NCBI RefSeq assembly: GCF_001314225.1
Contig: NZ_CP012698.1
Location: forward strand, 71,112 to 135,111
Reading direction: 5' to 3'
Length of the DNA: 64,000 nt
From: Microbacterium sp. No. 7
GTDB taxonomy: Bacteria > Actinomycetota > Actinomycetes > Actinomycetales > Microbacteriaceae
A program made the translations under genes and the position numbers. This document shows, in pieces, positions 1 through 10,354 of the stretch. Every line of letters starts with the position of its first letter. Position 1 is the first letter of the stretch. The notes beneath the pieces are model-generated. The model was not told the DNA's origin. It worked only from the letters and a program-made list of their open reading frames with translations, and made no database searches.

Positions 1-1716
1 GATGTGCGGTTCGTCGACCAGATCGTCACTTCGCTCTCGCGACGCATCGGTGAGGAGTACCGCGTGCTCAAGCACGTCCCCCGCCGCTGCCTCCTCGTGC
101 TCGAGCTCGCGCCTCCGACCACGCCGGTCTCTCGTGAATACCAGCGCGCCGAGCAGGTGGCGAAGGTGCTGTTGGGGGAGAGCTCCACCGTCGACATCAC
201 CGCGGACCCCGACAGCGGCGAGGTCCAACGGATGAAGGTGAAGTACGACATGGGGCCGCGGCTGGCGATCCCCGCGCGCCGGATGCAGATCGAGAAGCTG
301 CTGTCGTCGATGTTGCCCGGTCGGTGGCGGGCGCACTGGGATCTCGAGGGCGATGAGGTCACCTTCGAGATCCGTCCGCCGATGCCGGACCTGGTTCTCC
401 ACGAGCCAGCCCCGTCGACGAAGCAGCTGACGCACGCCGAATACAAGGCGTTCATGATCCCGATCGGCATCGACGAGGACGGCAAGTGCCAGTACTGGCA
501 GCCCTCGGTCTCGCCTCACATGCTCGTCATCGGTGGCACCGGCTCGGGTAAGACGTCGTTCCAGCACACGGTGCTCACCCACCTGGCTCAGGCCCGCTGG
601 CGGGTATGGGTGCTGGACGGGAAGCGGATCGAGTTCGCGGGGTTCCGCACCTGGCCGAACGTCGAGCTCGTCGCGGCTCGTGTCGAGCACCAGGTGCGGA
701 TGCTGCACGCGGCCCACGAGCTCATGGAGCAGCGGTACACCCAACTCGAGCAGGGCACCGCCCGCCTCGAGGACTTCGAGCCGCTCGCGCTGATCATCGA
801 CGAGTACGCGACATTCAAGGCTCGCGTGCAGCGCTGGTACAAGACGGTCAAGCCGAAGGGCGCGCCCACTCAGGCGCCGGTGCTCGAGCTCCTGTCGGAT
901 CTCGCCCGCCTGGCTCGAAGCGCGAAGATCCACATGCTGCTGGGCATCCAGCGCCCCGATGTCGAGTTCCTCGGCGGTGAGATGCGTGACAACTTCGGAG
1001 CCCGCCTTTCCCTCGGCCGACTCTCCCCCCAGGGCGCGATGATGATGTGGGACTCCCCGGCGATCGGCGTCGCGCTGCCCCGCAACAAGCGCGGCCGCGG
1101 CGTCACCCTCAGTGCCGAGTCGCTCCCGGTGGAAGTGCAGACCTTCTACACGCCCGACCCGGCAAAGCTCGACAAGTCCGACACGCGGGACTGGGAGCAC
1201 CTGCGCACCCTCACCCCGCTCGAGACGGATCACCCCCGTAAGACGATTGCCGAACCGTCCTCGCTCATCGACGGCGATGAGGAGATCCCGCCGACCTACA
1301 ACGACTGGTCGACCACCCGCATCACCCTGTTCGACGGGATCGAGCAGCCGGCGGTCGAGCCTCCTGCAGCGCTGCCCAGCAACGTCGTCGCGCTCGGCGC
1401 CCGCAAGCCCGGCAACGTCCGGTTCGTGCCCGAGCCGGTCGACGTCGAGGACGACGATGCCGCCGCCGCGGCCGCGGACGACGACGAAGGCTACGGGGAG
1501 ATCTCCGAGGGCCTGGCCGGCGACCTCGAAGTCGGTGACCTGGTGCTGTCCGATTCCACCCTCGGGGTCTGGGTGGTCGTGGAGTCGGTGGAACCGGACA
1601 TCGTCGACGAGGACGCGATGGCGATCGAGTATCGCGAGCTCGACTCAGGTGACGAGGGCCTGATGACCGTGTCGGACAACGAAGTGCTCACCTACCGGCG
1701 TCCCGCCGCGGCGTGA
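1..1716 (+). CDS. FtsK/SpoIIIE-family DNA translocase (TraB-like), 5' end cut by window edge
   Basis: The reading frame is open from the first base, so the true start probably lies upstream; an internal GTG at 4 gives 570 residues. A Walker A motif (GGTGSGKTS) lies near residue 178 and a Walker B motif (LALIIDEYA) near residue 262, with the FtsK/SpoIIIE-type ATPase core between and after them. The last ~100 residues are acidic and end in a small beta-rich segment. The family comprises hexameric ATPases that pump double-stranded DNA; on actinobacterial plasmids such proteins (TraB/TraSA) drive conjugation. It heads a plus-strand operon with two small genes and a redoxin. A cell-division FtsK is less likely because no N-terminal membrane domain is visible, although the N-terminus is incomplete. 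Transfer function is inferred from family and context. Confidence 0.85.
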   Translation, partial: DVRFVDQIVTSLSRRIGEEYRVLKHVPRRCLLVLELAPPTTPVSREYQRAEQVAKVLLGESSTVDITADPDSGEVQRMKVKYDMGPRLAIPARRMQIEKLLSSMLPGRWRAHWDLEGDEVTFEIRPPMPDLVLHEPAPSTKQLTHAEYKAFMIPIGIDEDGKCQYWQPSVSPHMLVIGGTGSGKTSFQHTVLTHLAQARWRVWVLDGKRIEFAGFRTWPNVELVAARVEHQVRMLHAAHELMEQRYTQLEQGTARLEDFEPLALIIDEYATFKARVQRWYKTVKPKGAPTQAPVLELLSDLARLARSAKIHMLLGIQRPDVEFLGGEMRDNFGARLSLGRLSPQGAMMMWDSPAIGVALPRNKRGRGVTLSAESLPVEVQTFYTPDPAKLDKSDTRDWEHLRTLTPLETDHPRKTIAEPSSLIDGDEEIPPTYNDWSTTRITLFDGIEQPAVEPPAALPSNVVALGARKPGNVRFVPEPVDVEDDDAAAAAADDDEGYGEISEGLAGDLEVGDLVLSDSTLGVWVVVESVEPDIVDEDAMAIEYRELDSGDEGLMTVSDNEVLTYRRPAAA

Positions 1717-1731
1717 ACGAAAGGAGCAACC

Positions 1732-1923
1732 ATGCAGATCACTCAGAACCGGGCCGAGCTCGCGCATGAGCAGGCCTTCGCGTTCGCACTCGCCCAGGGT
1801 GCCGAGCGCGAGCGGGCGGAGGAGTTCGCCGGCGAGTACGTCAACGTGCTCGAGGATCGCGCCGGCGAGATCCCATACCCGGACGCGCCGGCGCCGACGC
1901 CGGAGGAGGTGTGGATCTCATGA
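1732..1923 (+). CDS. Small acidic hypothetical protein (63 aa)
   Basis: It starts at an ATG preceded by a good ribosome binding site (GAAAGGAG, 6 nt away), 15 bp after the translocase stop. The product is alanine- and glutamate-rich, predicted helical, and ends with a proline-rich tail. Its stop overlaps the next gene's ATG in an ATGA arrangement, so the three genes are probably translated as one operon. No family is recognised; an accessory role in transfer is a guess from position only. Confidence 0.7.
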   Translation: MQITQNRAELAHEQAFAFALAQGAERERAEEFAGEYVNVLEDRAGEIPYPDAPAPTPEEVWIS

Positions 1924-2201
1924 CGCAGTCGGCTGCCGAGAACGAGGACGACCTGCTGACGCTGATGTTCATGCTGTGCGGCGGCATGGCCACCGGCATG
2001 TTCTCGTTCGGGGTGCTGTTCAACCCGGTGCGTGACTGGATGGTGCAGTACCACCTGCTCGCTCACGGCGCCGAGGTCGTCATCCCGTTCGTCGACGACA
2101 TCGGGTTCGGGTGGCCTCAGATCGTCGTGGCCGGCGGCCTGATCATCGCCCTGGTCGCCACCGTCGTCTGGCTGCGCCGCCGCGCGCGCGAGCGTGTCTG
2201 A
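1920..2201 (+). CDS. Small membrane protein with two transmembrane helices (93 aa)
   Basis: I take the ATG at 1920, which overlaps the upstream TGA, over the in-frame GTG at 1911. A first hydrophobic helix (around residues 13-37, rich in Met, Gly and Phe) and a second (around 64-86) are separated by a loop, and the protein ends in an Arg-rich cytoplasmic tail (RRRARERV). Its position directly after the FtsK/TraB-like gene suggests a membrane partner of the transfer apparatus, but no family is recognised. Confidence 0.7.
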   Translation: MTQSAAENEDDLLTLMFMLCGGMATGMFSFGVLFNPVRDWMVQYHLLAHGAEVVIPFVDDIGFGWPQIVVAGGLIIALVATVVWLRRRARERV

Positions 2202-2244
2202 CCCGACCCCCAAACTACGAGACCAAGAGAGGAGGATGAGTCAC

Positions 2245-2478
2245 ATGGCTGTCACGGTGTACACGAAGCCGTCGTGCGTCCAGTGCACGGCGACCTATCG
2301 CGCGCTGGATTCCAAGGGGATCGAATACGAGATCCACGACCTGTCGGAAGACGCGCATGCGCTCGAGCAGGTGAAGTCGCTCGGCTACCTGCAGGCGCCG
2401 GTTGTGATCACGGATCAGGATCACTGGTCCGGGTTCCGGCCCGACAAGATCGACGAGCTCGCCGCACGCCTGGTGTGA
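2245..2478 (+). CDS. nrdH: NrdH-like glutaredoxin-type redoxin
   Basis: This 77-aa protein has the thioredoxin fold hallmarks of NrdH: a CVQC active site at residues 11-14, the Ala-Pro-Val segment containing the cis-proline, and the WSGFRPD signature near the C-terminus that separates NrdH from ordinary glutaredoxins. NrdH reduces class Ib ribonucleotide reductase and is itself reduced by thioredoxin reductase. The ATG at 2245 is chosen because GGAGG lies 9 nt upstream; the in-frame ATG at 2236 abuts the Shine-Dalgarno. No nrdE, nrdF or nrdI is nearby, so this is a stand-alone plasmid or phage-type copy. It is followed by a strong hairpin terminator. Confidence 0.88.
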   Translation: MAVTVYTKPSCVQCTATYRALDSKGIEYEIHDLSEDAHALEQVKSLGYLQAPVVITDQDHWSGFRPDKIDELAARLV

Positions 2479-2487
2479 GCGAAAAGT

Positions 2488-2523
2488 GACTGAGGGGCGT
2501 CCCGGATGGGGCGCCCCTCAGTC
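2488..2523. terminator. Bidirectional hairpin terminator between convergent operons
   Basis: A perfect 12-bp inverted repeat (arms 2488-2499 and 2512-2523, 12-nt loop) follows the redoxin stop. It also lies just beyond the stop codon (2527-2529) of the minus-strand gene that was later split by IS21, so it can serve both converging transcripts. Confidence 0.75.
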
Positions 2524-2635
2524 GTGTCAGGTCTGCTGCCGGGTGGCGTAGAGCCGCAGCACCGCGTCGCGCATGTCGGCGGCGCTCGAACTCTGGACGC
2601 TTTCGGCGCTCGAAAAGTGAACGGTTGCGGGCAGT

Positions 2636-4635
<2,000 letters not shown>

Positions 4636-4887
4636 TCTCCAATCGTTGAGTGTCCACTTTTCGAGCGCCGCTATCGATCAGTTCTCAAGCGCCGTCGACA
4701 GCGCAGATGGGTGTTGTGCTCGAGCGATCGCCGCAGCGCCACCCCATCGGCGGGTCGTGGGTCGGGGCCGGCGCGCACGACGCCGGCAGAGATCGCCCAC
4801 CGTGCTAGCTCGTCGAGTTCGACGTCGACGGTTGCGGTGGCGATCGCCTGCTGGGTCCAGGTGACCTTGTAGGCCGGCATGGCGGTC

Positions 4888-5112
4888 TCAGCTGCTGCGG
4901 AAGAAGTCGATCACGCTGATCACGAGCGCCCAGAGCAGCACGATCGCGACCGCGGTCAGCAGGATCTTGCCGATGTGCGGCCCGAGGATGATGCCGAGCC
5001 AGCCGGCGCCGACCGCGAGGCCGATCGTGAGCAAGCCGATGATGATCCGGCGCAGCCGGGTGAGGATCTCGTCGGGGATGTCCGCGTGCTTGCGCGGAGT
5101 CGCCAGGCTCAT
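4888..5112 (-). CDS. Small two-helix membrane protein (74 aa)
   Basis: The protein has a short basic N-terminus (RKHADIPDEILTRLRR) then two hydrophobic helices, about residues 24-43 and 50-70, separated by a GPHIGK turn. Its ATG overlaps the stop of the upstream gene (ATGA), so the two are coupled. Second gene of the operon under the backbone promoter module at 5.7 kb. No family recognised; a membrane partner in plasmid transfer or entry exclusion is conceivable but unproven. Confidence 0.75.
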   Translation of the reverse strand: MSLATPRKHADIPDEILTRLRRIIIGLLTIGLAVGAGWLGIILGPHIGKILLTAVAIVLLWALVISVIDFFRSS

Positions 5113-5666
5113 CGGTCACCCACGTCCAGGGCTTTCGCGGCCGCGGCCACGGTCAGCGACGACCGGAACCCGATCTCGCGCGTCCACTCGTCGACGGCGC
5201 GACTGAGGCCGACGTACTCCACGACGCCGGGCTCCTGCGGGGATGCCTCGCGGGGGTGGAAGTACAGGCGCGCCTCGATGCTCTGCTCGAGGCGGCTCAG
5301 CTGCCGGTTCGCTTCGGAGTCGTCCCACCCGGCGTGATGGCAGGAGACCTCCTCCATGTACAGCCGGCTGCGTTCGATCTGCAGGATCTGTTCGATGTCG
5401 ACGCGGTCGCCCATGAGCTCCGCGACAGGCCGCCAATCGTAGCGGGGCGCCGGCAGGTTGCAACGGTTCGTGAAGCTGACGCTGGCGTAGTTCTCGTCCC
5501 ACAGCTGCTGCCCGAGGTGATCGGCGTCGGCGAGGACTGCGGCGGGGGAGCGGCCGGGGGTGACGATGGGCGCCCGTGCGGGTGACTGGGTGATGTCGGT
5601 GCTGCTGATCAGGATCGCTGTGACCAACAGGTCGACGACGTCCTGGGGAACGGGAAGCGCGCGCAT
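5109..5666 (-). CDS. Hypothetical protein, first gene of backbone operon (185 aa)
   Basis: The start is placed at the ATG at 5666, with GGAGGT about 8 nt upstream, rather than the in-frame TTG at 5681 that overlaps the Shine-Dalgarno. The protein is soluble, with an aromatic-rich centre (RYDWRPVAELMGDR) and a helical C-terminus. I recognise no family. It is transcribed from the canonical copy of the repeated promoter module. An out-of-frame reading frame starting MSDTQ overlaps most of the gene. Confidence 0.75.
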   Translation of the reverse strand: MRALPVPQDVVDLLVTAILISSTDITQSPARAPIVTPGRSPAAVLADADHLGQQLWDENYASVSFTNRCNLPAPRYDWRPVAELMGDRVDIEQILQIERSRLYMEEVSCHHAGWDDSEANRQLSRLEQSIEARLYFHPREASPQEPGVVEYVGLSRAVDEWTREIGFRSSLTVAAAAKALDVGDR

Positions 5667-5688
5667 GGCAATTACCTCCAACTCTAAG

Positions 5689-5737
5689 TTGTGTATCTGA
5701 CATGCACAACAATATTGCGGAGGTTAAGATGTGTCAA
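5689..5737 (-). promoter_or_regulatory. Repeated backbone promoter module, copy 1 (strongest -35)
   Basis: On the minus strand there is TTGACA (5732-5737), a 17-bp spacer and TATTGT (5709-5714). The -10 overlaps the palindrome TTGTGCAT-N5-ATACACAA at 5689-5709. The invariant half TGTCAGATACACAA begins at the expected transcription start. A Shine-Dalgarno and the ATG at 5666 follow. It drives the three-gene operon 5666-2527 and is the best consensus member of the family, which otherwise lies 48-58 kb away in this window. Confidence 0.88.
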
Positions 5738-5779
5738 GAGGTCGTGTAGGTTCCGTTTGGAGTTGTCCATTTCGCAGAG

Positions 5780-5812
5780 GAAATGTCCACGGTGTGTCCG
5801 TCTGGACATTTC
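5780..5812. repeat. Perfect 10-bp inverted repeat with TGTCC motifs
   Basis: GAAATGTCCA (5780-5789) and its exact complement TGGACATTTC (5803-5812) flank a 13-nt spacer that contains a further TGTCC. It sits between the backbone promoter module and the AraC-type gene, at the left edge of the accessory region. It could be an operator for the neighbouring regulator or a recombination site; the sequence does not decide. Confidence 0.5.
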
Positions 5813-5939
5813 GGCCGGTTTGGTTTGTCGATAGCGAAACGGGGCACGGGTCGCGTGGAGGGCTCAGTGACCCCCGGCGGGGAAGTCGATTCGCAAGAAA
5901 TGTCGAGACGTCGAGCACCCTCGCTCGTAGATTCGATGC

Positions 5940-6902
5940 GTGTCTGCACCTCTACTCCCGTCGACCACTCGGCGGCATGAGGAGTGCGTGAGTCGAGCGC
6001 TTCAGTGGGTGGAAGAGCGACTCGAGGAGCCGGTGACGCTTGCCGATATCGCGGCGGTCGCCGGTCTCTCCCCGCATCATTTCCATCGGGTATTTCGTGC
6101 TGTTGTGGGCGAGAGCCCGAAGGCGCATCTGCGGAGATTGCGGCTCGAGCGAGCGGTCTATCGACTCAAGGTGAGCAGCGATACGGTGCTGGACATCGCG
6201 TTGGAGTCCGGGTTCGCTACACCCGAGACTTTCACCCGAGCTTTCGTCAGACGCTTCGAGCTCAGCCCCTCGGAGTACCGGGGGATGGTGCGGGCGTATC
6301 GCGAGTATGTGGACGTGGCGCAGCAGAGCAAGACATTTGAGGGTTTCGCGGCGGAAACGCCGCTCACTCTACGTTTCGATCTCGACGCGGCACCCGTGTG
6401 GATGGAGCGCACCCCCGAATGGCACCTGCTCGTGCTGCGGCATCGCGGGTACGGTGGCTTCGGCATCGGACATCCTTCGCTCGAGCCCTGGAAGCAGCTG
6501 CGCGAATTCGCGACCGCGAGCGGCATCCCACACGAATCTGATCGTCTGGTAGGGATCACACGCGACGACCCCTATGTCGTTGATGAAGAACAGATCCGTT
6601 TCGACGCCGCGCTGTTGATCCCGGCGCCGGTAGACCCGCCTCGCCCCTTTACATACCGCACGATGCCGGCTCAGCTGTGCGTCGTGCATCGACATACGGG
6701 CGGTGCTGAGGAGATAGCGAAGACCTTCGCCGCTATCGGTGTGCAGTGGATGCCCTCAGAAGGGTGGCGTCTCCGCTGCGCATCATCCTTCGAGGTTCAT
6801 CACGTCGACCGACCTGTCGCCGGCGCTGCCCGCATCAGCCACACCCACGCCTATGTCCCTCTTGAGCACCGGCAACATACTCATCCAGAAGGAGCGCCAT
6901 GA
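5940..6902 (+). CDS. AraC-family regulator with GyrI-like effector domain
   Basis: The N-terminal ~110 residues form an AraC double helix-turn-helix (VTLADIAAVAGLSPHHFHRVFRAVVGESP and a second HTH ending FVRRFELSPSEYR). The C-terminal ~150 residues match the GyrI-like/SOUL-type small-molecule binding domain, as in Rob and SoxS-like multidomain regulators. A TAGATT box at 5928-5933, 6 nt before the GTG at 5940, would suit a leaderless mRNA; an alternative GTG at 5988 has GAGGAG just upstream. It overlaps the next gene by 4 bp and heads a four-gene operon, probably regulating it. Confidence 0.88.
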   Translation: MSAPLLPSTTRRHEECVSRALQWVEERLEEPVTLADIAAVAGLSPHHFHRVFRAVVGESPKAHLRRLRLERAVYRLKVSSDTVLDIALESGFATPETFTRAFVRRFELSPSEYRGMVRAYREYVDVAQQSKTFEGFAAETPLTLRFDLDAAPVWMERTPEWHLLVLRHRGYGGFGIGHPSLEPWKQLREFATASGIPHESDRLVGITRDDPYVVDEEQIRFDAALLIPAPVDPPRPFTYRTMPAQLCVVHRHTGGAEEIAKTFAAIGVQWMPSEGWRLRCASSFEVHHVDRPVAGAARISHTHAYVPLEHRQHTHPEGAP

Positions 6903-7354
6903 TCGGATTTCAGTTCACCGAGCACATCGACAGACCCCCGCGGGACGTGTTCGCCGTCCTGGCAGATCCCACTCGATCGGTCGACTACGTCGAGGGAGTG
7001 GTGAGGAGCGTGAAAGTGGCAGACGAGCCCCTTGCCGAGGGATCCATGATCGAGGAAACCCGTCTCGTGAAAGGCAAGGAATCGACAGGTCGGCTGCGGA
7101 TCGTCACCCTTGACCCACCGTCGACATTCGCGATCACCAGCGAGGCGGAGGGCATCACTGCTACCTACCGATACCGCCTTCACCCCGAAGCTGCTGGAAC
7201 TCGGATCGAGTGGACATGCGAGCTCGAAGCGACGGGATTGCGCCGGGTGATGCTTCCCCTCGTTGCCGCGATCTCGAAGAAAGAAGACGGCGACCACCTG
7301 GTCCGCCTCAAGGCGTACGTCGAGTCGCAGCACAACGCTGGGGCCGCATCGTGA
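6899..7354 (+). CDS. SRPBCC-family protein (polyketide cyclase/START-like fold)
   Basis: The 151-aa protein begins FQFTEHIDRPPRDVFAVLADP, the usual opening of the SRPBCC helix-grip fold, which binds hydrophobic ligands. The alternating beta-strand pattern and a C-terminal helix (LVRLKAYVESQ) support this. It overlaps the regulator upstream (ATGA) and the DUF1801 gene downstream. The ligand is unknown; such proteins often accompany AraC-type regulators that respond to small molecules. Confidence 0.85.
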   Translation: MIGFQFTEHIDRPPRDVFAVLADPTRSVDYVEGVVRSVKVADEPLAEGSMIEETRLVKGKESTGRLRIVTLDPPSTFAITSEAEGITATYRYRLHPEAAGTRIEWTCELEATGLRRVMLPLVAAISKKEDGDHLVRLKAYVESQHNAGAAS

Positions 7355-7758
7355 TGCCCTCCGACACCAGGGTCGAAGAGGCGCTTGACCGTGCCACGGG
7401 GCCGCGACGCGAAGAGGTCACTGAACTCCTCGACCTCTTCGAGGAAGTGGCGCAACGGCCCCCCGTGGTGTGGGCTGATCGGATCGTCGGCTTCGGCCAA
7501 TACGAGTACACCTACGACAGCGGGCGCGAGGGCATCGCACCCGAGATCGCCTTCGCGTCCGGCGCTAAGCACACGCTCTACCTGGTGGAGGGATTCGCCG
7601 AGAGGTGGCCCGATCTGCTCGATCGACTCGGTCCCCATCGCACGAGCACCGCCTGCCTCTACCTCACCCGGCTGTCGGCAGTGGATCGGGATGTGCTGAG
7701 GGAGATCCTTGAGCGATCGCTCGCAACCGTCCGCGACGGACGCGAGGCAGACAGATGA
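7354..7758 (+). CDS. DUF1801-family protein (YdhG-like, 134 aa)
   Basis: The protein contains the DUF1801 pattern: a helical N-terminus, then VVWADRIVGFGQYEYTYDSG and an aromatic core leading to LYLTRLSAVDRDVLREIL. The start is the ATG at 7354; the GTG at 7351 overlaps the preceding stop and is an alternative. It is in a tightly overlapping operon. The biochemical function of this family is not established. Confidence 0.8.
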   Translation: MPSDTRVEEALDRATGPRREEVTELLDLFEEVAQRPPVVWADRIVGFGQYEYTYDSGREGIAPEIAFASGAKHTLYLVEGFAERWPDLLDRLGPHRTSTACLYLTRLSAVDRDVLREILERSLATVRDGREADR

Positions 7759-8132
7759 CCGGATCGGCCCTTGTCCAGGTGGCGCAGAGAGTCCAAGACC
7801 TCGAGCGGGCAGCGGCCTTCTACTCCGCGCTCATCGGTTCGCCCCCTGTGGCCACGTTTGATCCCCCAGGGCTTGTGTTCTTCAATCTGGCAGGCGTCCG
7901 GTTGCTCCTCGAGCGGGAAGCGCCGTCTGCGCTGCTCTATCTCCGTGTCGACGACTTGGAATCCGCGGTCGCGCGCGTCGGCGACGTGGAGATTCTCTCG
8001 ACGGCGCACCGTATCTTCACCCACGATACGAATACCCTCGGCCCGATCGGGCAAGAGGAGTGGCAGTCGTTCATACGCGACCCCGAGGGAAACACGGTAG
8101 GGCTTGTCGAGTTTCGAGACCGGAAGCTTTGA
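7755..8132 (+). CDS. VOC-family (glyoxalase/bleomycin-resistance fold) protein
   Basis: The 125-aa protein shows one to two beta-alpha-beta-beta-beta units of the vicinal oxygen chelate fold: VQVAQRVQDLERAAAFYSALIG at the start and FIRDPEGNTVGLVEF at the end, the typical metal-ligand Glu region. It overlaps the DUF1801 gene by 4 bp. Substrate unknown; the operon as a whole looks like a small-molecule-response cassette. Confidence 0.85.
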   Translation: MTGSALVQVAQRVQDLERAAAFYSALIGSPPVATFDPPGLVFFNLAGVRLLLEREAPSALLYLRVDDLESAVARVGDVEILSTAHRIFTHDTNTLGPIGQEEWQSFIRDPEGNTVGLVEFRDRKL

Positions 8133-8280
8133 AAGGCGAGCCTGGCTATGCGAGTTTTCCGAGGTCGATGGAGCTATGCGCGCATTGGTCGGACACTTCG
8201 AGCTGTGCGCGGTGACGGCAGCCGTGGACATTTCATCCCCTGGCGCCGTGGCTTCTCCGCCCCAACAGGAACAAGTCTGA

Positions 8281-8523
8281 GCGATCCCTACAGGTCGGGC
8301 GCGGGCGCCTCAACGATCGGTCTGCCTACGCACCCGACTGTCTAGGGGATACGGTGCTCAGAGGAGCCTGTCTGACCGCATCCGCCTCGCCCTGTTGCGA
8401 GGACGAGAGAACACCCTTCATCGTCAAATCGCGGGTGCGTATGCGCGGGGGAACTATGTGGCCAAGCTGCGCGCTGAGCAGCAGCAGGTGAGGCAGGCGA
8501 TACGGCGTCTAGAAGGGCGTTGA
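8281..8523 (+). other. Possible gene remnant in a 458-bp gap (8133-8590)
   Basis: Between the VOC gene and the methyltransferase fragment there is no complete gene. A frame open from 8281 to a TGA at 8521 reads like the end of a helical protein (RIRLALLRGRENTLHRQIAG ... QQVRQAIRRLEGR), but it follows an in-frame stop and has no ATG or GTG start. It may be a decayed gene at the island boundary. A 65-codon frame at 8148 shows no coding features. Confidence 0.3.
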
Positions 8524-8590
8524 CGGGTTAGGGGGTTGCCATGCCCCCTCGCAGTACCGTAATCCCGCGGTCCCTCGGTGGGGTGCTGCC

Positions 8591-10294
8591 TCAGCTGATC
8601 GCGAAAGGTAGCCGCCGAAGGGTCGTCGCCGACATGCCGGTGCTCTTGAACATGCGAGCGTGCGCGTACTGGATCTCTGGCAGCAGATCCATCCGGCCGA
8701 TCGAGGTCAGAATGATTTCGTCAGCTTCGTCGGTAAGGTGGCGCAACTCGGGGACCGCGTAGCCGCCGACGTACTTGCCGGAGTTGAGATCCCATGACCG
8801 AACATCGGGCAGCGCCTTCTCGATCCGCTTCCCCAAGTCGATCAGTGCGTCGCGGGTGGTCTGGTCGCAGCTGCGCAGCGAGAACGGGATCGCGGACATG
8901 GTGCCCTTGGTGACGTTGAAGCAGTCGCCGGTGAAGGTCCACCACAGGAAGGCCAGTCGTGACGCCGCGACGGCGCTGGCAGCCAGCTGGTCGTCGCGGT
9001 GCTGGGTGAACAGCTTCCCTTCGTTCAGTGGCACGGTGGCATGGGTGGACTTTTCGTAGGTCACCGGCGGCACCGTATACGTGCTGAGGAAGTAGGTTGC
9101 GGTCTTCTTGAAGCCGACCGAGAAGTCGCTCACACGAACCAGCGATGCCTGCAGTGATCCCTTCGCCAGCAGTGTGTCCATGAGCTCGTACATAGCGTCG
9201 CCACTCGATCGCATCCAATTGGGCGTCTTCGTGGTGTTCGGTCGCAATGCATATCGGAGCGTAGCCATCAGGTGGGGGCGGAACGGCTCGATCCAGCTGT
9301 GGGTGATTGTGGTGTGGATCTCTGACGCTTTCCCCTGCCCGGCAGCGGTGATTATGGTGCTGCGGACCTTGACCTGGAACAGTGCAGCAGGCCGCTCCTG
9401 GAAGGTGCTCACCCAGATCGCGCCGAATCGCTCGGTGTAGTACTTCCGCAGCGACTCGTCGCGATCGCCGAACTGGCTGCGGATCGGGACGATCAGGCTC
9501 AGGCGCCCATCGTGGCGAGTGATCTGCGCGGATCTCTCACAGCACGATGCGTAGATGTCGTCTACGTCGTCGGTCCTGAAGCCGGTGATGCGATAGCTGA
9601 GCTCGCGACGGTTTACATAGGGCGGGTTCCCGATCACGACGTCAAATCCGCCCTGCTCGAAGACCTCGGGGAACTCGACGAACCAGTGGAAGGGGTGGTG
9701 CGTCTCGACCCACGCCGTAAGCGGCTGGGGCACCATTGTCGCTGAGTGGTAGAGGTCATCGACATCTCGGCGGACCTCGTCGAGGAGAGCTACGAGCTCG
9801 CGCCGAACGTCGACGGATGATTCGTTGGTCTCTTGACGCTCCCGGAACGCGGAGTAGCGCTCCGAGATCCGCGCCGCAGACTTCTTGACCTCGATGATTC
9901 GGTCGCTGGTAAACAGGGTGCCGCTGTCCTCCTCGAGCGAGTCCAGGGTGAGGGCACCTACGAGGGTGTTTCCCGCCTTGATGTTGAAATCGAGGTCGGG
10001 GAGCGGTTCGAGATCCTTGCGGTCGTCGATGGATGCTACGAGTTTCAGGAAAAGTCGGAGCCGGGCAACCTCGACCGCTTCGCGCATGATGTCGACGCCG
10101 TAGAGATTGCTGAGGGTGGCGTGCTTGAGGACGAAGTACTCGGTGTTGGCGTGTTTGGAGACGGTCTCGAGTAGGGCCATGCCCTCGGGGAATGACGTCG
10201 ATCGGACGTGACGGTCCAGAGCGTCAAGCGTGGCGTCGTAGAGCGGCTGCAGCACCCGCAACCCGGCGAACAGGAAGGCTCCCGAGCCGCAGGT
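8591..10294 (-). pseudogene. Eco57I-type DNA methyltransferase, 3' part (split by the 35.7-kb element)
   Basis: This half encodes 567 residues beginning TCGSGAFLFAGLRVLQPLYD, the second half of SAM-binding motif I. It contains the next conserved helix (LYGVDIMREAVEVARLRLFL) and the catalytic motif IV, VVIGNPPYVN, then a target-recognition region. The 5' half lies at 45976-47475 in the same orientation. Joining 45976 to 10294 gives ...RVIDP-TCGSGAF... without frame change and a 1067-aa protein. Such enzymes are N6-adenine methyltransferases of type IIG or BREX-PglX-like organisation. A short in-frame protein could still start at an internal codon, but without motif I it would be inactive. Confidence 0.92.
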
Positions 10295-10354
10295 CGTTAT
10301 GTGTACGTTCGGTCAGTGTCTCAACCACTCACCCGATCGCACCCCTGGAGCACG

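Noticed and set aside
5116..5712. Long frames beginning MLCMSDTQ or MSDTQ (e.g. 5116-5712, 59935-60648, 61099-61743) as real proteins
   Set aside because: They overlap well-supported genes with good Shine-Dalgarno sites out of frame, are Arg/Pro/Ser-rich shadows typical of high-GC DNA, and their lengths vary at random; only the first few codons are conserved.
8148..8345. 65-codon plus-strand frame after the VOC gene
   Set aside because: No ribosome binding site, no motif, unlike protein composition; treated as non-coding.
10208..10354. Start of recombinase 1 upstream at 10208
   Set aside because: This would lie inside the methyltransferase fragment, outside the element boundary at 10295; the ATG at 10355 has a clear Shine-Dalgarno.
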